Origin: Candidula unifasciata
Taxonomy: Eukaryota > Mollusca > Gastropoda > Stylommatophora > Geomitridae
DNA length: 64,000 nucleotides
Assembly: GCA_905116865.2 (NCBI GenBank)
Contig: CAJHNH020006201.1
Span: 372,001-436,000, forward strand
Direction of reading: 5' to 3'
Each line of letters opens with the position of its first letter. Position 1 is the first letter of the stretch. Shown piece after piece: positions 38,901-50,900 of this stretch. Below the pieces are notes generated by a model, which saw nothing but the letters and a program-made list of their open reading frames with translations, searched no databases and was not told where the DNA came from. A program made the translations under genes and the position numbers.

Positions 38901-41900
38901 ATATCGCAACCTTTCGGCCTTGATTCCATTGTAAATACCATAAATCTGGGAGAAAATGAGGCTTTCCTGCCTACCCCCAGGATTGAACCCAGACCACAAG
39001 GAGTTCGTCACGCGGTCTCCACGCAATCCGGTTTAGCCAACTACGCTAGAGAGCCGGGCAAATAAACACTTGACCACAAGAATACCATTTGCTGTTACAA
39101 TGTGGACTACAAAGAGAAGTACTCACTTATTCTGGCAACTGAAAATTTTACTAAATGATCATACAAGGGGAAGTCAGTAAGTAAGTCACAGTGGTTATGG
39201 GACTTCCGGTTAAAATGGACGCTAGACAGCGGCGCCGTTCGGAACAGAGGCAAATTTTTTGCTTCTGCCGGACGGTGGCCGATGCATTTTTGCTCCATTT
39301 GTAGACTGGATATAGTTTCGTCGCCCAGCTTCTGAGTTGAATGCATGGCGTGACCCTGTGAGCTGCGGATTGCATTTGGAATGTTTTTTTTTTCGACTGT
39401 GACCAACGTGGTGGTGTGAATTGTAGATTCAGAAAATGGCGCGATGCCTGTCGTTCAATGCTTGCGGGACCCGTATTAAAATTGATCACGCGGACAACTG
39501 CTGATCTGTTGACGACAAGTTCTGCTATCATCAATGATGAACTGCATTTCTAATGTTGGACTGTTTGTGTTAGCACTTCGGATGGCTACCATATGCTTTA
39601 ATGCGAGTGTATGCTAGATATGCTGAGACAGCAGTCTGTCAATCTTTCCACAAGGGACTGTGATAGACATTCTGAGTGTTTTTCGCTGGCACAGGAGCGG
39701 AGCAAAGATGGGGCGACCCGTTTGCTATGAAGCTGAAACTAAGACTACCAGACTACCAGACTACGGTTATGGGATGGCAGGAAAATGTAGTTGGTGGTTT
39801 CGAAAGGTGTCATTAGGTGACAGCAACATCAAACTTTATGTCTCCGTTCGTTAGGTGTTGCTTGCGCATTCGCAACACAGAAACAAAATGGCGAGTGTAC
39901 TTACAGAGTCTACCCTCAAAGAACAACATGCTGTTGTGAGGTGGGGGGGGGGGGCTGCCTGTAAAGGACATTCATAAAAAAAGTGCTTCCTGTTTATGCT
40001 GACAAATGTTTATCCCATAAAGCACTGCATAGCTGGGTAAAAAAAATTGTCTCAAGGACGCTCTAAAGTTGTTGATGAAGTCAGATCTGATCATCCTATT
40101 GAGACTGCAACAGACGCATCCATACGGCGGATGGAGGCGACAAATAGAGGTGACAGGCGAGTAACAGTTGACTCTATAGCAGCTGCAATAGGGTGCTCAC
40201 ATGGTTCAGCATACAATATAATGCATGATCAGTTGAAATTTAAGAAAGTGTGCTCAAGGTGGGTACCCAGACAATTGACAGACAAACACAAAATAATTAG
40301 GCCTGTCATTGCAGCATCTCTGTCGATACGCAGATTGAAGAGAAGACATGCTGGACAGGATTATTGCTGGGGACGAATCATGAGGGCATGACTACCAGCC
40401 CCAATAAAAGTGTGCTTCAGTTCAATCAAAACATCCTTCTTTGCCTTGTGTTTAAAAAATTAAAGGTAACACCATCAACAGGGAAGGTTAAGCTGACAGG
40501 AGTGCTTTTAACCGATTTCAACTAAAAGTGTAAATGCTGATTCATACAGTAAAGTTTTATTGATGCCTCATGATGCAGTTCGAAGAAAGAAGTTGAATGT
40601 CAAGTGTTTAGAAAACAGTGCACGCAATTCTATGCAGCAGGTTTGGGAGAGCTGATTTTGAGGTTATGAACAACGGATCAACATCATGGCACATGGGTGT
40701 AACCCATAAGTGCTCCATTCTTCTTCCAACTCAAGTCTTAAGTCTGAAGAAGCTCATCAAAGTGTACAGGCCCTGTAGCACCGGCGAGGATCCTGAAATA
40801 CTTTGGGTAGATTTTCAACTCCAAATTTAGCCTTTAGGCTACTGCTTTCAATTTCCAACTGCCAAGGGATTTTTCACGTGCGCAACAGTGCACATGGTCG
40901 TCCGATCTCACTACCCAGAGACCAGGGGGAATTACTGGAAGTCCATGTCCACATGAAAAAATCCCAGCCCTTACCGGGGATTGAACCCAGAAGTTCTAGC
41001 ATTCAAAGCGCACACCATACCTTGAGACCACGCCGTTCCCTCCAGAGAACTGATAAAACAGTGTTACAAGTGCATCAATGTTGGTGGAAATTATGTTGAA
41101 AATTAAATGGACAGTGTATGTGTAAAAAAAATTAATGGTTTTCTAGTTGTTGTCATCTTTAGTTTGTTATTAAACAACCATTTGTGACCTACTTATTGAC
41201 TTCGCCATGTACCAGTATTAAATACATATTAGTGTAAATTTTTAAAACCTTTTTTTTCCCAAATCGACCATACAAGTTTTAAATACATAGAAATATTTGT
41301 GGTGGTTTAAAAAAAATCTTGTCCCACATGTTATACTAACACTGTTGAATTCATATAAACATTTATGAGTTTTCACACTTTAAAAAAAGATACAAATTGG
41401 TATACCAGGGTTGTTGTTCTTCTTCTTCTTCTTCTCTTTCATCTTGTACCTCATCAAAGTGTCAGGGGAGGGGGGGGGGAGAGATGTAACATTCGTTAAT
41501 GAGCTTTGTCAAGAGCACTATTAGGACTGATGTTCATTTCTATAAGGCTGTTCTTAATGCCATCACTCCATATTTTCTGAGGTCTTCCACTGGCTCTATA
41601 CCCGTTGTAACGTTTTAGTGTGGCTCGCTGTGGCAGATAGTACCAGGGCATTCTTGTTAGGTGTCCAAACCACTTCATTTGTTGTTCTTTGATGACCTGT
41701 AAGACTGGCTTTATTCCTAGCATTCGACTGATTTCATGATTTTGTATTCTGTCTTTCCTTGAAACTCCTGAAGCTCTTCTAAGGCATTTCATCTCTGTTG
41801 TCACAATTTTACATTCACTGGAGGATGTAAGTGTCCACGTTTGGCATTGATAGCATAGTGTTGGCCAAAAAATAGAATGGGTTGAATACAAATAAGCATG

Positions 41901-44900
41901 TGTGGTTTATAACAACTTTTCATACAAATCGATCATACCAGCATTAAATACATTTAAATATTTGTGTCTTCTAAAGATTTTTCGGTTTAATATGTTTAAG
42001 TCACCATTGATCACTGGCATCATGATAGCTAATAGACTGAAATGGTTGGGACATATTGAGAGAATGTCAGATGGCAGAGAAGTGAAAACTGTATTCACAA
42101 GGGAAATAAATGGTCGTAGACCACGAGGCAGACCAAGAAGACGATGGAGAGATAATGTCCAGACAGACCTGCAAACACCTGGTGTCACCAACTGGAAAGA
42201 GAAGGCCAACCAGAGAGATGAATGGAGGCAAGTGATATCTGCAGCAATGAACCTCAAGGACTCTGAATGCTGAAGAAGAAGAAGAAAGACTTTTCGTTTA
42301 ATTTGATCATGCTGGTGTTAAATACATATAAAGGTGTGTATCTGACATTTGTTTTTCAAACAGTTGATCATATCAGTGTTATGTGTGTCTAAATATTTGT
42401 GTTTTCCTGTCATTTACAGACCATGCAAGCTGATTCAAATATTACACTGTAATTTAAATTAGATTGTAAACTACAGTGAAATGTTATTTCTCAAAACCTG
42501 TATGTCATCCTTTCTTTTATGCACATTCCTTAAAAAATTCCTTGTAAAATTATGTTTTGTGATGTTCCTGTTTCAGATGCCAATGTTTGTAGATCCGATG
42601 CAGACCAGTTTCCTTGCTTCTCCGGGATTGAAAGTGAATGTTATCATGCTTCACAACGCTGTAATGGGTTGTTTGATGGTTGCCCAAGTGATGGCGCTGA
42701 TGAATGGGGATGTAAGTGGTAATATGTAATGTGTGATATGTGGATGTGTAGGCAGGTGAACAAACTATTCCTAAAGAGTCACTTCTTTCTTCTTTTGTCA
42801 AAATCTGCTTGTGCCGCTAGGCGTCGCAGTCTATCAGATGATCGGCAACCGAGCCAGGGCGCGCTCAGTCGCTTCATATGCCGTGATGTTATGAAGTCTC
42901 AAGTTGTCCGTGACTCCTTCAATCCATCTTCTTCTTGGTTTTCCCCTGCCTCTTGGTGTTTTGATTTTCATGTTGTATGCTCTTGATGCTGGCATCCTTG
43001 GTTCCATTCTCATTAGGTGACCAAACCATTCATTCTTTGCTTCTCAATAAATTTAACGATGGGTATGGGTTCCAATAGTTCTTGTAATCACATCGTTTTC
43101 TCACTCGATCTCTTCTGGTTTTATTCGCAGCCATTCTCAAACATCTCATTTCACAGGTGGTTAGTCTTTTCTCTCGTGTTCTTTTGTTAATGTCAAGTCT
43201 GACATTGATAACCTAATGTCGGTATAAAGATTGTATTTATAATTTGTCTTATTTATCTCAGCTGGGACAGCAGGGTGTTTTTAAAATTGGGGCAAGCTGG
43301 TATGCGACATTGTTGACTTGTTGGATTCTTGCTTCGATCTCTCTGTCTATTTTACCATTGAATGTAAAGATACTTCCCAAGTATTTAAATTCTTGAACTT
43401 GTTTTAGGCTGTGATCTAGAATCTTTATGTCGATGGTCTGTTGCTCTCTGCTTATGCTCATGACTTCTGTCTTTTCAGTATTGATCTTCATATGATGCTT
43501 GAGGCAACTGTCGTGTAGTAGGTTTATGTGGTCTTGCAGCTGTTTACTATCACTGTGAAATAGGCATTGATCGTCGGCAAAGAGCAGCTCATTGAAGTCC
43601 TCCTGTTTATCGACATCTGTTGGTGTTATGTCTATTTTATTAATATTGTCCATAAATATTATGAAAGTAAAGGTAAAAAAAGAGTCACTAATTATGCATA
43701 TTAATTAACTACTCATTTTTCACACGTCAGTTGTATTTTATGATTAATGCATGTTAAGTTCATTTTACAAGATATGTGATACGAATAGTTACTGCAAATA
43801 TAGAAGAGAGGTGTGATACATACATCCATCCATATATGTGTGTTTGTGTAATTAAGTATGTGTACACACACGCGCAGCACAGAGTGTTGTTGCACTTCTG
43901 TAGCATGGACTGGGAATCAGGAGGAGAATGGGAATAAAGGAGAAAGGGTTTTGCAGAAACGTTAAAAGCTAAATGTCTGAGAAGAAACCCATTAACACCT
44001 TCACTCTGTAAAATAATCTTGATTGTTAATTGTTTATTTAATTTGTTCAAAAATACAATTAACCTTTTTTTTTTAAATATTGTTTCTATTCATGAACGGT
44101 GTTTGTGGTAAAAAAGTCATCTTCTTGACACAGTTACGATCAGTTGTTGTCTTTCCCTAGGTGTTTATGAGGAGGTACAGATGATGCATAAGTCACCACT
44201 TGATAGAATCAGCCGTGTCATGCGTCACTATGACAACAGCAGCTGGGCCTGGCAAGAAATCTTTGTCAAGTATGATCGCTTTTGTAACCTTTCATCTGGT
44301 AATGTGGTAATCTGGTAATCCTAGTTTCATCTTCATAGCAAACAGGTCACCCCATGGTTGCTCCGCTCCTGTGCCAACGAAAAACACACGTAGCTCACAG
44401 TGTCACGCCATGCAAGAACTCAGAAACTGGGCAACGAAATTATAAAAATCTTTCATCACTCTCTTTGACACCTTTCTCTCCTTGACATTGTGTTTATTTA
44501 TATATATAGTCACTGAGTATGATTGTTGGGATTTTAAACTGATATTGTGAAAGAAGTATTTAACGGATTTACACATGTGGCCTCTTGAAACGTGCAGACA
44601 AGTTTTAAACTGGCCTTAGTACCCTTCGATAATGATGCAATTTGTATCTGCTGATCTCCAGACATATTCAGTCTCTCCTACCACATCTTCTGCATTGTGT
44701 CCACAATTATGGCCTCCTAAAACGTGCAGACAAGTTTTAAACTGGCCTTAGTACCCTTTGATAATGACGCCATTTGTATCTGCTGATCTCCAGACGTATT
44801 CAGTCTCTCTTGCCACATCTTCTGCATTGTGTCCACAAATTAAGATATTCCTCATTTCATAAATCACAATATTTATTTGGCCTTTTCTATTCTGCATGCT

Positions 44901-47900
44901 TTTTGCACATTATTCTAATGTTTGTGCTTGTCTGTGCATAATTTGGTGCACTAGTAAGTGTACCAAATTATTTGAATATCTTGACCTGCTGCATCTTCTT
45001 ATACTTCATAGACTGCAGTAAATTACTACATTTCTTTTAGTATGATACTGCATTGTTTTAATATTTGCATTGCAATTCAGGCCGGATGGACGTGTGGATT
45101 TCCGTGTTGACGTACCTAAATATCCCCTGACCTGGGTTATCAATGGCGTCTCCATCAGCAGAGATCTCGGTCTGGGCATCATGAAACACCCTGTTAAGGT
45201 ACTTTGTTATATATTAATATCATGAAACACCCTGTTAAGGTACTTTGTTATATATGAATATCATGAAACACCCTGTTAAGGTACTTTGTTATATATTAAT
45301 ATCATGAAACACCCTGTTAAGGTTCTTTGTTATATATTAATATCATGAAACACCCTGTTAAGGTACTTTGTTATATATTAATATCATGAAACCCCCTGTT
45401 AAGGTACTTTGTTATATATTTGTCTGTACAAATAAATAATTAAACAAAAGGGCGCCTTAGAAAGCGATAAACACAGTTTTTTTTTTTTTCCCCAGAACAA
45501 AACAGAATATTTAGCTTCACTGGTAAATTGGTACTGCTTTCTAGACCTGAAACAATGAGAATGACTAAAACGGTTACTAATAAACTACAAACATTCATTA
45601 ACTGGTGCCTGTACAGAATCAAAGGAATGAAATGATATGACAGAATCACTTATGTTGATCTTTGAAGGACAACTAAACAAATTTTGCTAAAAGGTAAAAA
45701 GGTAAAATCGGGAGATGTGAACCAGCGTCATTGCATATGGTTGTAAACCTAAGTGCTCTGCCACCAGTATGGACAGCTGAAAAGAAACTGTCGCCATCAA
45801 CTCCTTAGCTACAGCGACATTTCTCCATTTATCCCAGATTGTGTAACTCTGGTACCCATTTCCTAGAGGCTGGTTGATCCCTGGGAACAGTCTGGTTTCG
45901 AACATCTGCAGCTGGATTTGAAAGCGAGTCTCTATCGACTGCGCTAATTGCTAAATCAGGAGGAAAGGATGCTGTAACTGGATAATACAAAAGGAAATCA
46001 TGATAACAGTATTACTAGCATGTCTCTGCACTGGAACCCACTGGGCAAAATCAAGGCAAACTAAGAAGAAAAAAAGATCTACAGGGAGAAGAGAATGAGA
46101 TGAAATAAAAGGATGGTATGGGGTGAGCTGCACACACTGGCATAGACAGAATCACATCACAAGTTGGTTGAGGGCCTGTGGTCTAGTAAGGGATAAAGAG
46201 CAAAAGAAGAGGAAGAAAGGCTGGTACAAACACTTGAAATTGTATGTCTTTTGTTCTTTAAACTCTCTAGTTACATTCTAGGTTCATTTTGTTTTTATTC
46301 ATAGCTAAAATTGTAACTTAGTATAAAATTTCTGTTGAATACCTTCTAGATGTGTGATTTTGTTCTCAGTACGATGTGACTCGGTACATGTACATTCAAG
46401 TGGAACATCCCACAACCATTGCATGGGGAGAGCAGGTGGGCGTGAGGATCACCGTGTTTAATTACTGGTATGAGGATGATTACATTGAGGTCAGTCTATG
46501 AGGCATAACAAGTTTATATAAATATGTTTCTTGTACTAGAGATCAGTATTTTATCTACATGTCTGTAGTATTAGATGTCTGTAGAATTTATCTGTGTATT
46601 TGTAGTACTAGTGGTCAGTAGTATAAGTTCTTTTGCAGTTCAATGATTTTTAGAATGAAAATCATAAACCACTTGGGCAGAAATATATTTCTTTCAGTCC
46701 AGGATGTTTTGCACGAATATCTTCACTTTTTAAATTTCATAATCCCACAAGTGGGTGCTATAATGTTACATAGAACCTGTTCTGCTGTATGGCAGCAAAT
46801 CTTGGAATGTCACTGAACAAATTAACAAGAATTTGGAAGCAACAGATATGTGGTTTCTGAGATGAATTTTACGAATACCTTGGCCAGCCAGAGTAACTAA
46901 CAACGATTGCTTGAAAAAGGCTAATGAAAGTAGATCTTTATATACAACAATAAGAAAGAGACAAACACTGTTCTTTGGTGACATAATGAGAAGAGAGACA
47001 TTGGAGAACATCGTGATAACTGGAAAGATCAGTGGAAAAGAGGTAGAGGCAGACCAAGAGAGATAATGCTGGATTCGCTGAAACAATGGCATGGAGGGAT
47101 AACATCAAGAGAGCTGTTCCAGGCAACCAGGGATCGTGATCTGTGGAGACGCATGAACACCTACGCAAGTTGGCATGGCACATGATGAGGATAAAGAATC
47201 CCACAAATAAAACTCTGTATAATCCGTGCATGTATCATAGGAATATAAAGTGAACAAAAAATAACCACTGGGAGAGCCAGGTTTTTTAAACAATTTTCTG
47301 ATTCAATAATAAAAAATTAAAAAAAAGAATTAAATTCATGCATTGTCAGGGACACGTAGAGAAGAGCCAGTCGCATATCACATGTCCCTTAGGATGAAAG
47401 TGTTAACTGTGAATATAAAAATCTAACATAATGAATGGTGAAATCACAATACAACAGTTGGCTCTCTCATTCTGAATTCCTCTGTATGCTCAGTATGAAA
47501 ACATCAGACAGAGACCACTGACAGATTTAGCCCATATAAACTAAAGAGACAGACTGAAACATATAACAGCTGGCCCCCGTGTGGGTTCCGGGGCCTTATT
47601 GTGGGGAAAACAAGAACAGACCCACTGCCTCCCCCAAAATCATGTCGTAAGAGTCGACTAATTGGGGAGCTTCCTTTGAAGTCGGAGTGCATCTGCCGGA
47701 GAGGCAAGGAACCAACAGTCTGTATTCAAGAGAATGAGATCTGTAAAACTGATGCACAGGCAAACACTCAGCTTCTGGAGCAGGACTGCAGTTCAGTAGT
47801 AGACGAGCAACCAGAACCTTCGCCAGAGTTTACAGCTGGTGAACACAACGAACGATATAACAGCTTCGAAGATTTATGAAATGAAGTTTCACCAATTGAT

Positions 47901-50900
47901 GAAGAACCCTCTTATGGTTTCCAGGGCCCCATTTTGGGGACAAATTAGGAGCCCCCCCCCCCCCCCTCCTCAACAAGCATTTTGTAAAAGGCAAATAATT
48001 AAGGGTGTTTCCTTCAAAATCAGAGTGTATTTGCCTGAGAGACAAATGACTAGTAGTCTGCATACAAATAAGTCAGATCTGTAAAACAGATGTGCATGCA
48101 AAACTCAAGTCTGCAACAAAACCAAAAGTCCGGAAGTGCATGAACAACCAGAAATTTCCACTAAAGTTACGGATGTAAAAAAAGAAGAAGAGATGAAGAG
48201 AGTGAAAGAATATTCTCAGATCGGACAGCCTTAGCACAGATAGTGAAGTTTCATCTTTACTAAATATTTCAAACTGTCAGCTGATCTGAAAACGTACTGT
48301 TATTTTCATATCATGTGTCTGTCTTGTGCCCTTTTACGTCAGTTCCATTATGTCTGTATTGACAGACCTCTACAAGGCTACTTTATTCATTTTTGTCCTT
48401 AATATACCTCTTCCTGACCCAAAGGTCTTGAATTCAAATCCGCATTGAGCTATTGTTTCCTTCTTCAGAATTGACCTTGGGCAGGTGGACCCCGCCTAAA
48501 ATGAGTAGACCTGCCAGGTCATGTCCTGGAAAGTAAACATGGCGGGCGTAATGTTGACCTCATTACCCACCCATTCTTTAAACATATGGATCTAGCATCA
48601 TGTGCCCGTAGCCCTACTTGTGTGAAAAGGGTCATTAATGCATCTTTATCCTTTTTTTCCCAGTATTTTACCTTCAAATATGCTGTCTTGTATTGCTCAT
48701 AGGATTTAACTATGCCATGACCCCCCACCCCGACTTTTCATATTTTAAGAAGTATTTTGTGCTCCATCACATTTGGAATTATGTAATTATGTTTCTCTGT
48801 TTTTAGTTCATCCAGTTCTTGTTACTGGTTTTGTTTTTTATGCTTTTTATCTCCTTTATCCATGATTAATTAATAAATCCAACAAAGATGCAATAAAGCC
48901 AATCAAATTACAGGCCAGATGGCACCAGTTTTGAAATGCAAGCATGTGAATATGAACACTAAAACAGCGCTATTTAATACAGTTACTAATACCATTGCTA
49001 TAATATCAATGTCAAACTAAGACACTGTCTGCAGAAGACAGAATGAAAAAAGTCACAACAAAAAATGAAATGTTTACATACTATGCTAGGTTTAGCAAGG
49101 AAAGTTTGACTTAGGAACGATGATATCAGGAGGAGAAACGGCACAGAAGCAATACTAAATTTTATTGGTAGAAAACAGATCAGGTGGTTTGGCCATGTAA
49201 CAAGATTGGCATCAGACATGACACCACAGAGAGAGGTATATACAGATCCAACGGTTACAGAGTCAGAGGTTGACCACTCAGTAGATGGACCACCGAAATA
49301 TCGGAGACTCTGAAAAGTACTACATATAAAGCGAGCAGAAGGGCCCATTTCAGGGATGTCTTCTTGCCCTGCTGCTGCGAGCAATTCCAGGGATGTCTTG
49401 CTGCCCTGACGCTGCGAGCCATTCCAGGGATGTCTTCCTGCCCTGACGCTGCGAGCCATTCCAGGGATGTCTTCCTGCCCTGACGCTGCGAGCCATTCCA
49501 GGGATGTCTTCCTGCCCTGATGCTGCGAGCCATTCCAGGGATGTCTTGCTGCCCTGATGCTGCGAGCCATTCCAGGGATGTCTTGCTGCCCTGATGCTGC
49601 GAGCCATTCCAGGGATGTCTTGCTGCCCTGACGCTGCGAGCCATTCCAGGGATGTCTTCCTGCCCTGACGCTGCGAGCCATTCCAGGGATGTCTTGCTGC
49701 CCTGATGCTGCGAGCCATTCCAGGGATGTCTTCCTGCCCTGAGGCTGCGAGCCATTCCATGGATGTCTTCCTGCCCTGATGCTGCGAGCCATTCCAGGGA
49801 TGTCTTCCTGCCCTGACGCTGCGAGCCATTCCATGGATGTCTTCCTGCCCTGACGCTGCGAGCCATTCCATGGATGTCTTCCTGCCCTGACGCTGCGAGC
49901 CATTCCATGGATGTCTTCCTGCCCTGATGCTGCGAGCCATTCCAGGGATGTCTTCCTTCCCTGACGCTGCGAGCCATTCCATGGATGTCTTCCTGCCCTG
50001 ACGCTGCGAGCAATTTCAGGGATGTCTTCCTGCCCTGACGCTGCGAGCCATTCCATGGATGTCTTCCTGCTCTGACGCTGCGAGCAATTTCAGTAGTAGA
50101 GGAGAGAAGAAGAAGAAGATTCCTGATTCAGAACTAAATATTATGACTGACCAGATATACATGTATAATATTATGTTCCTTAATTGAAGTTATATATTCT
50201 TTAGACATATGGTGCCTGATGACCCTTGACTACATACTAATAGGCACTTGATGAGTGATGTGGTCAATGTCATGTTGACCACTAATACTTTCCAGAACTC
50301 TTTATGTTATCCATTTTTAACGTGGGTAGGCCTGGGAAACCAGATAAATTAGGAAAATCTGCCTCATTGAGGAGTCGAACCTCTGATCCCTAGAGTGGAA
50401 GCCTAGTGTTTTAACCATTGCACTCCAAAGACTCATGTGCATATGCTTCGGTTAGTTTAGTTTTTTTAAAGTTTTGGTTGTTTGGCTGAGCGGTTGAAGA
50501 ACACTGGGCTGTCATATGGGAGATTCGGGTTCAAATCCTCAATGAGATCATTGATTTTTTTCCTGAAGGAGGTACAAGTAAAATCCTAACCTGCATAGTT
50601 CATGGCGACAGCACTAGCCACGTGGCCCTTAATTCTCTGGCTCAGAGCCCCCCCCCCCCCCCACCCTCCCACACTGCAAAGAGTGGTAAATACCAGTGTT
50701 TCCACTTTTCTTTGACAAAAAACATCCAGAGCGGAGTCAAAAAAATCTAAAAACATCTAAATTTGCATGAAAAACATCTAGAAAAAACATCCAAATGGAA
50801 AGAGTCACAAATTACATAGCAATTGATATGACTTACCCTATAGAATCCTGTCCTCATCTTTACTGAAGTCTGCGTTACAAGATCCACAGGATAAACTTAG

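Larger units (their letters stand above)
39164..41209 (+). mobile_element. Mariner transposon with both TIRs, decayed and interrupted
   Basis: TIRs caaggggaagtcagtaagta (left) and tacttattgacttcgccatg (right), about 25 bp, with TA on both flanks (39162-39163, 41210-41211). Inside lie transposase remnants and a SINE at 40670-41036. About 700 bp precede the transposase, longer than usual for mariner. Confidence 0.85.

Noticed and set aside
39151..39534. 127-codon minus-strand frame
   Set aside because: Lies in the left non-coding part of the mariner, with no recognisable domain and a second copy fragment at 44340.
48998..50056. 352-codon repetitive protein on the minus strand
   Set aside because: A 37-bp minisatellite keeps all frames open, and its sequence sits in an RT 3' end.
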